From: Martinezella tropici
Lineage (GTDB): Bacteria; Pseudomonadota; Alphaproteobacteria; Rhizobiales; Rhizobiaceae
DNA length: 64,000 nucleotides
Reading direction: 5' to 3'
Assembly: GCF_003287875.1 (NCBI RefSeq)
Contig: NZ_QMKK01000050.1
Coordinates: 1-64,000 of the forward strand
Under the pieces are notes generated by a model. That model was not told where the DNA came from. It ran no database searches and was given only the letters and a program-made list of their open reading frames with translations. Position numbers and translations under genes: made by a program. Positions 7,476-15,403 of this stretch are shown here, piece by piece. Every line of letters begins with the position of its first letter. Position 1 is the stretch's first letter.

Positions 7476-8108
7476 ATGCGTACTCTTATCAAGACCCTCA
7501 TGGTCTCCGCTTTCGCTCTCGGCGGCTACACCGCAGCTCACGCCGCTGACGCTGTCGAGCAGATTCCGCAGCCGCCCGTCGCTCAGGAAGCAGCTCCGGC
7601 CGTCAACAACTGGTCCGGCTTCTACATCGGTGGTGCCGGCGACTGGAACGCCGGTCACTTCACCCGCAACGGCGACGCCTACGCCTGGGGCGGCCAGGCC
7701 TTCACCGGCTACAACTGGCAGCAGGGCCAGATCGTATACGGTGTTGAAGCTGACCTCGGCTACTCCGGTGCCGACAGCACCCGCAACGGCCTGACCGCCA
7801 AGAACGGTGTCAACGGCTCGGTTCGCGGTCGTATCGGTTACGACTTCAACCCGTTCATGCTCTACGGCACGGCCGGTCTGGCCCTTGGCCAGAACAAGCT
7901 GGAAGACGCGACCTCGTCCGACAGCAAGACGGCTGTTGGCTACACGGTCGGTGCAGGTGCTGAAACCTTCATCACCAACAACATCACCGCTCGCCTCGAG
8001 TACCGTTACACGGACTACGGCAAGAAGAACTTCGACCTCGACTCCGGTCGGTTCTCTCGTGGTTACGACGAACAGAGCGTCAAGGTCGGTATCGGCGTCA
8101 AGTTCTAA
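7476..8108 (+). CDS. ropB: RopB-type outer membrane protein (Omp25/31 family)
   Basis: 210-aa outer-membrane beta-barrel protein with a Sec signal peptide ending ...AAHA-ADAV (cleavage near residue 23). The mature part has the alternating aromatic/Gly strands of the small 8-stranded barrel family (WSGFYIGG at the start of the barrel) and ends in the canonical C-terminal strand finishing with Phe (VGIGVKF). It resembles RopB of Rhizobium and Omp25/Omp31 of Brucella, abundant surface proteins that stabilise the envelope. The start is preceded by AAAGGAG. The gene is followed by a strong terminator and stands alone. Confidence 0.85.
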   Translation: MRTLIKTLMVSAFALGGYTAAHAADAVEQIPQPPVAQEAAPAVNNWSGFYIGGAGDWNAGHFTRNGDAYAWGGQAFTGYNWQQGQIVYGVEADLGYSGADSTRNGLTAKNGVNGSVRGRIGYDFNPFMLYGTAGLALGQNKLEDATSSDSKTAVGYTVGAGAETFITNNITARLEYRYTDYGKKNFDLDSGRFSRGYDEQSVKVGIGVKF

Positions 8109-8131
8109 TCACTTGACGGCATGGAATGAAG

Positions 8132-8162
8132 AAAAAGCCAGGGTTTGCGCCCCGGCTTTTTC
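8132..8162 (+). terminator. Rho-independent terminator of ropB
   Basis: GC-rich stem with arms AAAAAGCCAGGG and CCCCGGCTTTTT (one mismatch) around a short loop, ending in a T-tract, 24 bp after the ropB stop. Confidence 0.85.
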
Positions 8163-8181
8163 CGTTTCATAGGCCAGCTGC

Positions 8182-8400
8182 TTACGCGGCGTCCTTCGGG
8201 AAATCGGTCGAGACAGCCAGTTCGCGCCACTCGGCCAGTTCCCTGGCGACATAGTCATTCTTGGTCTCGATCGCGCCGACGGTATCCGAGCCGAAGGGCA
8301 TGCGCAGCGGCGGATTGGCCGAATGAGCAAGCGTGATCACCGACTTTGCAAGCCGTGCGGGATCGCCTGGCTGGCCGTGGTTATGGCCGGCCGCGAAATC
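8182..8400 (-). pseudogene. Remnant (3' part) of an SDR oxidoreductase gene
   Basis: About 72 codons encode the C-terminal end of a short-chain dehydrogenase: GQPGDPARLAKSVITLA, then PPLRMPFGSDTV and a typical tail ending DFPKDAA. The nucleotide-binding and catalytic parts are missing. Upstream of about 8400 the reading frame runs antisense into a lysR remnant, so the 5' two thirds of the gene are gone. It was evidently one half of a divergent regulator/SDR pair, now fused head to head by a deletion. Confidence 0.75.
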
Positions 8401-8902
8401 GCGCATCGCCCCCGCCGGTTTCGACGCCGGCATACGGTTCGGCGAACGCATCGCCGCCGATATGATCGCTGTCCCCATCGGGCCTCGCCAGCGGACGGCG
8501 ATCGTCGGCTCGCCCGAGCATTTTCAGCGTTTCCCCAAACCGGTCACACCCCACGATCTGACAGATCATCCCTGCATCCGCTACCGTTTCGCGAGCGGCA
8601 CCTATTATCGCTGGGAGTTCGAGCGCGGGGGCATCGAGCTGGAGATCGAGGTGCAGGGGCCGCTCACGCTTGGCGATCTCGACATCATGCTGGACGCCGC
8701 CATCAATGGTTCCGGTCTAGCCTTCGTGTTCGAGGATCACGCGCTGCCGGCTTTGGAGAATGGCCGGCTGATCCGCGTGCTGGAGGACTGGTGCCCCTAT
8801 TATCCTGGCTTTTTCCTCTATTATCCGAGCCGCCGGCAGCTGCCGACGGCTTTGCGCGCCTTTATCGATTTTGTAAAGGCCGAGACTGCTCGCCAGAGCT
8901 GA
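8401..8902 (+). pseudogene. Remnant (3' part) of a LysR-family regulator gene
   Basis: About 163 codons starting near 8411 encode the second half of a LysR substrate-binding domain: AGFDAGIRFGERIAADM, then RTAIVGSPEHF, HPCIRYRF and the usual C-terminus. The DNA-binding N-terminus is absent. An open frame runs back to 8333, but those codons are antisense to the SDR remnant and not LysR-like. With the SDR remnant this is best explained by one deletion that removed both 5' ends and the shared promoter. Confidence 0.75.
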
Positions 8903-8913
8903 GCCGAACAGCG

Positions 8914-9507
8914 TCAGACCTGCGGCTTCATCGCCGGAAAATCGGGGAAATGCTTCTCGAACTTGCGCGCCCAGTCCGTCAACCCCGCATAGTCTGCTTC
9001 CCATTGTCCTTCGAAGCGGAGCTGCAGATAGCCGACGAGGGAGGCAAGTGCGAAATGACCCGCATGCAGCTTCTTGCCGATTTTCGGCGGTTCTGCATCG
9101 AGATGGGTGAGGGCGCGGCTGACCTTCGTCCACTGCCGGTCGATCCAGGGCTGATGCTGCTTCTCGGGTTCGCGAAGACGACGCTCGTAGACGATCGACA
9201 GCAGGCACTCGTTGGTGCCGTCGATCAGCGCTTCCAGAACCTCGATCTCGGTGCGCTTGCCCTTCTTCGATGGATAGAGCCCACCCTCGCGCCGGTCGAA
9301 ATAATGCATGATGGCGCGGCTGTCGAAAATCGCCTCGCCGTCGCCGGTCAGCAATGTCGGGATCTTGCCGAGCGGGTTGTTGTCGATCAGCAGCGTCGGA
9401 CCGGCATTCGTGTCGACATGGATCTCCTCAAGCTTGATGCCCAGATGGCGTGCCGCCATGCGCACCTTGCTGGAAAAGGGGGAAGTGGGCGAGCAAAGAA
9501 GTCTCAT
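8914..9507 (-). CDS. Glutathione S-transferase family protein
   Basis: 197-aa protein with an N-terminal thioredoxin-like domain (MRLLCSPTSPFSSKVR; cis-Pro in GKIPTL at about 48-52; the FDSRAI glutathione-contact segment) and an all-helical C-terminal domain. Soluble GSTs of this type conjugate or reduce electrophiles with glutathione. The catalytic residue is uncertain because both Cys5 and nearby Ser residues sit in the active-site loop. It ends 9 bp after the lysR remnant, convergent to it. The next gene upstream on this strand is rlmJ. No substrate can be inferred. Confidence 0.87.
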   Translation of the reverse strand: MRLLCSPTSPFSSKVRMAARHLGIKLEEIHVDTNAGPTLLIDNNPLGKIPTLLTGDGEAIFDSRAIMHYFDRREGGLYPSKKGKRTEIEVLEALIDGTNECLLSIVYERRLREPEKQHQPWIDRQWTKVSRALTHLDAEPPKIGKKLHAGHFALASLVGYLQLRFEGQWEADYAGLTDWARKFEKHFPDFPAMKPQV

Positions 9508-9540
9508 GAAATCACCTGCGGGATGTGTATGTGATAAATC

Positions 9541-10392
9541 TCAATGTTCGCCACGCAGCCAGAAGGCGCGCTGCGAGGCGAAACGGTCCTGCGCCAGAAT
9601 ATCCTTCAAGGCCGGCAGCAGCGCATGCAACTCATCCTTCAGCGTGAAGGGCGGGTTGACGATGATGAGGCCGGAGCCGGTAAGCCCGGTGAAGCCGCGA
9701 TCGCTTTTGACGATCAGCTCGGCGCAGAGCATCTTCGGAATTTCCAGCGCCTGCAGCGCCTCGTGAAATGGCTTGATCGGCGCATCCTTCTTAATCGGAT
9801 ACCAGAGGCAATAGGTGCCGCCCGGAAAGCGGCGCCAGGCTTTGGCCAGGCCGTCGATCAGCCGCTCATATTCGCCTTCCTCCTCGAAAGGCGGATCGAC
9901 GAGCACGATGCCCCGCTTCTCCTTCGGCGGCAGATGCGCGCCGAGCGCCAGCCAGCCGTCCAGTTCGGTGATGCGTGCATGATGATCGCCCTCGAACAGG
10001 CGGTGCAGCCGCTGAAAATCGTCCGGGTGCAGTTCCATCGCCGAAAGCCGGTCCTGCGGGCGAAACAGCATCCGGGCGAGCTTCGGCGAGCCGGGATAGA
10101 GCCTCAGGCCGCCTTCAGGGTTTAGCTCACGGATAGCGACGAGATAGGGCTCCAGCAGATCGGCGACCTGCGGCACGAGTTCCGCCTCCAGCACCCTGCC
10201 GATGCCGTCAAGCCATTCGCCGGTCTTCTGGGCTTCCTCGGACGACAGATCGTAAAGCCCGATGCCGGCATGGGTATCGAGAACGCGAAAGGCCTTGTCC
10301 TTGTTCTGCATGTAGCGGACGAGGCGCGCGAGAACAGCGTGTTTCAAGACATCGGCAAAATTGCCCGCGTGGTAGATGTGCCGATAGTTCAT
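9541..10392 (-). CDS. rlmJ: 23S rRNA (adenine(2030)-N6)-methyltransferase RlmJ
   Basis: 283-aa SAM-dependent methyltransferase that modifies A2030 of 23S rRNA. The diagnostic N-terminus NYRHIYHAGNFADVLKH is present, followed by the SAM-binding VLDTHAGIGLYD (38-49) and the catalytic DPPFE at 166-170 (DPPYE in E. coli). I chose the ATG at 10392 because homologues begin at this motif; an ATG six codons upstream (10410) also exists. The gene is divergent from the molybdopterin oxidoreductase gene across about 80 bp. Confidence 0.92.
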   Translation of the reverse strand: MNYRHIYHAGNFADVLKHAVLARLVRYMQNKDKAFRVLDTHAGIGLYDLSSEEAQKTGEWLDGIGRVLEAELVPQVADLLEPYLVAIRELNPEGGLRLYPGSPKLARMLFRPQDRLSAMELHPDDFQRLHRLFEGDHHARITELDGWLALGAHLPPKEKRGIVLVDPPFEEEGEYERLIDGLAKAWRRFPGGTYCLWYPIKKDAPIKPFHEALQALEIPKMLCAELIVKSDRGFTGLTGSGLIIVNPPFTLKDELHALLPALKDILAQDRFASQRAFWLRGEH

Positions 10393-10473
10393 TGTCGGTG
10401 AAGTCCGCATGAATTGTTGAGATGGGCCGGATTGTCTCTAGTGGCCGGACATCGCTTGAAATATACAAACATC

Positions 10474-12597
10474 ATGAACATTGCGACCCCCATCCAAGCC
10501 AAATCGCGCGTCGGCCACACGGCCTGTCCGCATGACTGTCCCTCCACCTGCGCGCTGGAGGTCGATCTGACGGAAGACGGCAGGATCGGCCGGGTTCGCG
10601 GCGCCAACGATCATTCCTATACCTCGGGCGTCATCTGCGCCAAGGTCGCGCGCTATGCCGAGCGGCTTTACCATCCCGATCGCCTGATGAAGCCGCTGTG
10701 CCGCGCCGGCGCAAAGGGCGAGGGGCGCTGGCAGGAAATTTCCTGGGAAGATGCACTCGACGAGATCGCCGAAGCTTTCATCAAGGCCGAAGCCAAGGAC
10801 GGCAGCGAGGCGATCTGGCCCTATTTCTATGCCGGCACGATGGGCTGGGTGCAGCGCGATTCCATCGAGCGGCTGCGCCATGCCAAGCGCTATTCCGGCT
10901 TCTTCTCCTCGATCTGCACCAATCCGGCCTGGACGGGCTTCACCATGGCGACCGGCGTGCTGCGTGGTCCCGATCCGCGCGAGATGGGCCGTACCGATTG
11001 CGTCGTCATCTGGGGCACGAATGCGGTTGCTACCCAGGTCAACGTCATGACCCATGCAGTGAAATCCCGCAAGGAACGCGGCGCCAAGATCGTCGTTATC
11101 GATATTTATGACAACCCGACGATGAAGCAGGCCGACATGGCCTTGATCGTCAAGCCGGGCACGGATGCGGCCCTTGCCTGCGCCGTCATGCACATCGCCT
11201 TCCGCGACGGTTATGCCGACCGCGATTACATGGCCAAATATGCTGACGATCCCGCTGGCCTCGAAGAGCACCTGAAATCGAAGACCCCGGCATGGGCTGC
11301 AGAAATCACCGGCCTTTCGGTCGACGAGATCGAAGCCTTCGCCAAGCTCGTGGGGACGACGAAGAAGACCTATTTCCGCCTCGGCTATGGCTTTACCCGC
11401 CAGCGCAACGGCGCGATCGCCATGCATGCGGCAGCCTCGGTCGCGACGGTGCTCGGCTCCTGGCAATATGAGGGCGGCGGCGCCTTCCATTCGAACAGCG
11501 ATATTTTCCGCATGGATGCGAGCGAACTGACCGGCCGCGCCATGAAGGATCAGGATATCCGCATGATCGATCAGTCGCAGATCGGCCGCGCCCTGACAGG
11601 CGATGCCGTCGCGCTTCGCCATCGCGGTCCGGTCACGGCCATGCTGATCCAGAATACCAATCCGGTGAATATCGCGCCGGAGCAGCGGCTGGTGAAGCGC
11701 GGCTTCGCCCGCTCCGATCTCTTCGTCGCCGTGCATGAGCAGTTCATGACTGATACGGCTGACATGGCCGATATCGTCATCCCCGCCACCATGTTTGTCG
11801 AGCATGATGACATCTATCGTGCCGGCGGCCAGAACCACATCCTTCTCGGCCCGAAGCTTGTGGAGCCGCCGCCGACAGTGCGCAGCAATCTCTTCGTGAT
11901 CGAGGAGCTGGCGAAGCGTCTCGGCGTTGCGGATCGCCCCGGCTTCGGTTTTTCGGCTCGCGAGATGATCGACCGGGTTCTGTCCAGAAGCGGCTTGCCG
12001 GACTACGATTATTTCCTCGAACACAAATGGTTCGATCGCCAACCGGATTTCGAGGAGGCCCATTTCATCAAGGGCTTCGCCCATCCCGACGGGAAATTCC
12101 GTTTCCGCCCGGACTGGGTCAATCAACCGGCGCCGAACCGCCCGCCGGCGTCGGTCGGATTGCTCGGGCCGCATGTCGAGCTGCCGGAGTTTCCGGATCA
12201 GGTCGATGTCATCGAGATGGCCGATCCCGAGCATCCGTTCCGGCTCGCGACCTCGCCATCGCGCAACTTCCTGAATTCGAGTTTCGCTGAGACAAAGACA
12301 TCGCGGCAGAAGGAAGGCCGTCCCGAGGTGATGATCAATCCGGCCGATGCCGAAGCACTCGAGATCATCCATGGAGAGTTGGTCCGCATCGGCAATGGCC
12401 GCGGTGATATCCGCCTGCATGCGCGCGTGACCACAGAAGTGAAGGCGGGCGTGCTGATCGCCGAGGGCCTCTGGCCGAACAAGGCTCATGTTGACGGCGA
12501 GGGCATCAATGTGCTCACCGGCGCCGATCCAGTTGCACCCTATGGCGGCGCGGCTGTCCACGACAACAAGGTATGGCTTCGCAAGGACGTGGCATGA
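10474..12597 (+). CDS. Molybdopterin oxidoreductase family protein (DMSO reductase superfamily)
   Basis: 707-aa molybdoenzyme. The N-terminus binds a 4Fe-4S cluster through Cys18, Cys22, Cys26 and Cys55 (CPHDCPSTC, then VICAK). The central molybdopterin-binding domain and the C-terminal dinucleotide-binding domain (from about 590, with TSPSRNFLNSSF and NKAH) follow. Cys148 in SSICTN is a possible metal-proximal residue. There is no Tat signal, so it is probably cytoplasmic. The substrate is unknown; members of this group are formate- or nitrate-related by sequence only. The ATG at 10474 is the plausible start. The stop overlaps the NUDIX gene by 4 bp. Confidence 0.88.
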   Translation: MNIATPIQAKSRVGHTACPHDCPSTCALEVDLTEDGRIGRVRGANDHSYTSGVICAKVARYAERLYHPDRLMKPLCRAGAKGEGRWQEISWEDALDEIAEAFIKAEAKDGSEAIWPYFYAGTMGWVQRDSIERLRHAKRYSGFFSSICTNPAWTGFTMATGVLRGPDPREMGRTDCVVIWGTNAVATQVNVMTHAVKSRKERGAKIVVIDIYDNPTMKQADMALIVKPGTDAALACAVMHIAFRDGYADRDYMAKYADDPAGLEEHLKSKTPAWAAEITGLSVDEIEAFAKLVGTTKKTYFRLGYGFTRQRNGAIAMHAAASVATVLGSWQYEGGGAFHSNSDIFRMDASELTGRAMKDQDIRMIDQSQIGRALTGDAVALRHRGPVTAMLIQNTNPVNIAPEQRLVKRGFARSDLFVAVHEQFMTDTADMADIVIPATMFVEHDDIYRAGGQNHILLGPKLVEPPPTVRSNLFVIEELAKRLGVADRPGFGFSAREMIDRVLSRSGLPDYDYFLEHKWFDRQPDFEEAHFIKGFAHPDGKFRFRPDWVNQPAPNRPPASVGLLGPHVELPEFPDQVDVIEMADPEHPFRLATSPSRNFLNSSFAETKTSRQKEGRPEVMINPADAEALEIIHGELVRIGNGRGDIRLHARVTTEVKAGVLIAEGLWPNKAHVDGEGINVLTGADPVAPYGGAAVHDNKVWLRKDVA

Positions 12598-13187
12598 GTA
12601 AATTCGAAAAGGCGAAAGCCGAGATCGTCAGCGAGGAGACGCTGGCGGATCAATGGACGCGGCTGAGCACATTTGAGATCGACTACACGGATTCACAGGG
12701 CGAAAATCATCGGCTGAAGCGCGAGGTCTATCATCGCACGCCGGCCGCCTGCATTCTCCTCTATGATCCCAGCCATGAAACCGTGGTGCTCGTCCGGCAA
12801 TATCGTCTGCCGGCCCAGCTGGTCGGCGAGCCAGCCTGGATGATCGAAGTGCCAGCCGGTCTGCTCGACGGCGATGATCCGGAAGCGGCGATCCGCCGCG
12901 AGGCCATGGAAGAGACCGGCTTTCGCGTGCGCGACATCCGCTTCCTCTTCAAATCGATGACGTCGCCCGGCTCCTCGACCGAGGTCATCCATTTCTTCGC
13001 CGCCGTGATCGACACGTCCGACCGTGTCGCCGATGGCGGCGGGCTTGCGGAAGAGCATGAGGATATCGAGGTCCTGGAGGTTCGCCTGTCCGATGCGATT
13101 GTCATGATCGAGAAGGGCGATATCTCCGACGCCAAGACGATCATGCTGCTGCAATGGGCGGTTTTGAATGTCGCGAGTCTGAAATAG
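12594..13187 (+). CDS. NUDIX hydrolase, NudK/YffH (nucleoside-diphosphate-sugar) type
   Basis: 197-aa NUDIX enzyme with the Nudix helix GLLDGDDPEAAIRREAMEETG in the spacing of E. coli NudK (GDP-mannose hydrolase). Other NudK-like features are KREVYHR near the start, MTSPGSSTEVIHFF after the helix and EDIEVLE near the end. It probably hydrolyses a nucleoside diphosphate sugar or ADP-ribose with Mg2+. It is translationally coupled to the upstream molybdoenzyme gene (ATGA overlap); no biochemical link between the two is known to me. Confidence 0.88.
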   Translation: MSKFEKAKAEIVSEETLADQWTRLSTFEIDYTDSQGENHRLKREVYHRTPAACILLYDPSHETVVLVRQYRLPAQLVGEPAWMIEVPAGLLDGDDPEAAIRREAMEETGFRVRDIRFLFKSMTSPGSSTEVIHFFAAVIDTSDRVADGGGLAEEHEDIEVLEVRLSDAIVMIEKGDISDAKTIMLLQWAVLNVASLK

Positions 13188-13269
13188 CTTTTGCCTTGGG
13201 GAAGCTTTGTGGAAGCTCGGCCCTCATTCATCACAATGTCACGAATCAAGCTTACCGGGGCGTGCTGGC

Positions 13270-13291
13270 CGGAAACATTCGAATGTTTCCG
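13270..13291. promoter_or_regulatory. Perfect 22-bp palindrome upstream of phnM
   Basis: The half-site CGGAAACATTC is followed directly by its exact reverse complement GAATGTTTCCG. It ends 36 bp before the phnM start, a typical operator position. There is no T-tract, so a terminator is unlikely. The cognate regulator is not evident in the window. Confidence 0.65.
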
Positions 13292-13327
13292 AGCCTCCTT
13301 CATTGACGCTGTTTCAGGAGAAAGCCG

Positions 13328-14497
13328 ATGTGGCTCAGCAATTTCACGCTCGTTCTTCCCAATGAAGTCGTCGAGAAGGGTGCGGTGCGCATCGAGGACG
13401 GCGTGATTGCCGAAATCCGCTCGGAGCCGGTGGAAAGTCCGACCTTCGACGGCGGCGGCCGCTTGCTGATGCCGGGCTTCGTCGATCTGCACTGTGACAT
13501 GGTGGAGCGCGAGATCGCACCGCGTCCGAATGCGATGATGCCGATCGATTTCGGCATTCATGAACTGGACAAGAAGCTGGCGGCGGCCGGTGTCACCACC
13601 GCCTTCGCCGCGCTCTCCTTTGCGACCGAAAGCGTCTACGGCCACGTCCGTTCGCTCGAAACCACCTCGGCAGTGATCCGCGGCATCGGCAGCCTGCGCG
13701 ACGAACTCCTGATCGACCACCGTGTCCATGCACGCTACGAAATCACCAATCTCGGCGCTGCGCCGACCTTGGAGCGGCTTCTGGAAGAAGGCTCCGTCGA
13801 TATGGTTTCGCTCACCGACCATACACCGGGGCAGGGGCAGTATAACGACATCGAAAGCTACATCCGCAGCATGTCAGAGCGCCGCTCCATGTCGCGGGAG
13901 GCCGCCGAGGAAGTGGTCGCACAGCGCATCGCGCAGCGCGAGGATCCTGAGATCGAGCGCAAGCTCCATGAGGTGGTCGAACTCGCGCTGAAGCACAAGC
14001 TGTCGCTGGCCTCGCATGATGACGACAGTGCCGAGAAGGTGGCGGCGATGCACGATCTCGGCGTGACGATCAGCGAATTTCCGGTGACGGGACCGGCTGC
14101 GGAGGAAGCCCGCCGCCGCGGTCTCTGGACCCTGATGGGAGCGCCGAACGCGCTTCGCGGCCAGTCGATGTCCGGCAATCTCAGCGCCCTCGATGCGGCG
14201 CGCTCGGGCCTGCTCGGCATCATCGCGGCCGATTATCACCCGGCGGCCTTCGTGCCGGCGATCTTCAAGATCGCCGACATTGTTGCTGGCGGTCTGCCGG
14301 CGGCCGTTGCAACGGCAACCTCCAATGCTGCCCGTTCGGCCGGTCTGACGGATCGCGGCGAAATCGCCGTCGGCCAGCTTGCCGATCTGGTGGCCGTCGA
14401 GCCCGGCTCGGTTCACCGCATCCGCGCCACCTTCCGCGGCGGCCGCATCGTCTATAGCGACGGCACGCTGCACCCGTTGATGGCGATTGCGGCTTGA
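13328..14497 (+). CDS. phnM: Alpha-D-ribose 1-methylphosphonate 5-triphosphate diphosphatase PhnM
   Basis: 389-aa amidohydrolase-superfamily enzyme of the C-P lyase pathway. It removes pyrophosphate from ribose-1-alkylphosphonate 5-triphosphate before C-P bond cleavage. The N-terminal metal motif is DLHCDMVEREIAPRP (His55, Asp57). Other PhnM hallmarks are SLTDHTPGQGQY and the ASHDDD, GAPN and ADYHP segments. The other phn genes are absent from the window, so this copy is detached from a C-P lyase operon or serves a reduced pathway. The start has AGGAG upstream. A perfect palindrome lies in the leader region. Confidence 0.92.
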   Translation: MWLSNFTLVLPNEVVEKGAVRIEDGVIAEIRSEPVESPTFDGGGRLLMPGFVDLHCDMVEREIAPRPNAMMPIDFGIHELDKKLAAAGVTTAFAALSFATESVYGHVRSLETTSAVIRGIGSLRDELLIDHRVHARYEITNLGAAPTLERLLEEGSVDMVSLTDHTPGQGQYNDIESYIRSMSERRSMSREAAEEVVAQRIAQREDPEIERKLHEVVELALKHKLSLASHDDDSAEKVAAMHDLGVTISEFPVTGPAAEEARRRGLWTLMGAPNALRGQSMSGNLSALDAARSGLLGIIAADYHPAAFVPAIFKIADIVAGGLPAAVATATSNAARSAGLTDRGEIAVGQLADLVAVEPGSVHRIRATFRGGRIVYSDGTLHPLMAIAA

Positions 14498-14523
14498 GGA
14501 GGATTGTGAGGGTGAGACATCTG

Positions 14524-14709
14524 GCTCCCCCTCATCCGGTCGCTATAAACGCCGATCCCGGCAAAAGCACTTTGCTGGGAAGACTAGACTTCCGCTTCAA
14601 AGGAAGTCGCATAACCCCAAACGCGATGACTTTGCTGAAATGGGAGCACCTGAAGCGCTTCTCCCTTCTCCCCCTGGGGAGGAGGTGCCCGAAGGGCGGA
14701 TGAAGGGGC
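14524..14709. repeat. Intergenic repeat element with inverted ends
   Basis: The 234-bp phnM-purN gap is filled by a structured segment. It begins CCCCCTCATCCG and ends with the inverse CGGATGAAGGGG. Inside are a perfect palindrome (CTCCCC/GGGGAG at 14670-14683) and the phrase TGCCCGAAGGGCGGATG. This resembles a repeat I associate with rhizobial and brucella intergenic regions, from memory only. Short open frames across it are not credible genes. Confidence 0.5.
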
Positions 14710-14731
14710 GTTTAGCCACAGAATTCCCTAT

Positions 14732-15403
14732 TTAACCTGCGTCCCCAAGCAGTGACAAAATCTGCCGTCCATCGACAGCAGGGTTTTTGCCAAGGCTCAC
14801 GGCCTTGCCGTCTTCCATCCTGACCTTGCCTTCCGCCAGCAGCCGCAGCGATTGCGGATAAAGCTGATGCTCGACCGTCAGCACGCGGGCGGCGAGACTA
14901 TCGGCGGTATCGTCGCTGAGCACGGGCACGGCCGCCTGGCCGATGACCGGGCCCTCATCCATGCCTTCGGTGACGAAATGCACGGTGCAGCCGGCAATGC
15001 GCATGCCGGCCTCGATGGCGCGCTGATGCGTATGCAGGCCGGGGAAAAGCGGCAGCAGAGAGGGATGGATGTTGATAATCCGGCCCTTGTAAGCCTGGAT
15101 GAAGCGGCCGGAAAGCAGCCGCATATAGCCGGCAAGGCAGATGATATCGGGCGAGAGGGCGTCAAGCTGCGAAAGGATCGCCTCTTCATGGGCTTCCTTG
15201 CCGGCAAACTCCTTGCGCACGAAAGCGAATGTTGCAACGCCTTCAGCCGCAGCCCTTGCCAGCCCGCCGGCATCCGCCTTGTCGGAAATGACGCCAACGA
15301 TCTCGGCCGGGTAGTCCGCTGCCTTCGTGGCCTTCAGAAGAGCCAGCATGTTGGAGCCGCCGCCCGAAATGAAGACGACGACGCGTTTACGCGGCGTGGT
15401 CAT
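14732..15403 (-). CDS. purN: Phosphoribosylglycinamide formyltransferase PurN
   Basis: 223-aa enzyme transferring a formyl group from 10-formyl-THF to GAR in purine synthesis. The active-site residues are Asn111 and His113 in NIHPSLLPLFPG and Asp149 in TEGMDEGP. The glycine-rich FISGGGSNM phosphate loop is at 11-19. Its ATG overlaps the purM stop by 4 bp, giving the common alphaproteobacterial purM-purN operon. Confidence 0.95.
   Translation of the reverse strand: MTTPRKRVVVFISGGGSNMLALLKATKAADYPAEIVGVISDKADAGGLARAAAEGVATFAFVRKEFAGKEAHEEAILSQLDALSPDIICLAGYMRLLSGRFIQAYKGRIINIHPSLLPLFPGLHTHQRAIEAGMRIAGCTVHFVTEGMDEGPVIGQAAVPVLSDDTADSLAARVLTVEHQLYPQSLRLLAEGKVRMEDGKAVSLGKNPAVDGRQILSLLGDAG

Noticed and set aside
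8333..8902. Annotating the plus-strand frame as an intact LysR-family gene
   Set aside because: Its first about 25 codons are antisense to an SDR remnant and the DNA-binding domain is absent, so it is a fragment.
10438..12561. 707-codon open frame antisense to the molybdopterin oxidoreductase gene
   Set aside because: The real gene has the 4Fe-4S cysteine motif and full-length domains. The antisense frame has none and follows from codon bias.
14487..14735. Short open frames downstream of phnM
   Set aside because: They lie wholly inside a palindromic intergenic repeat with inverted ends; the translation reflects the repeat.
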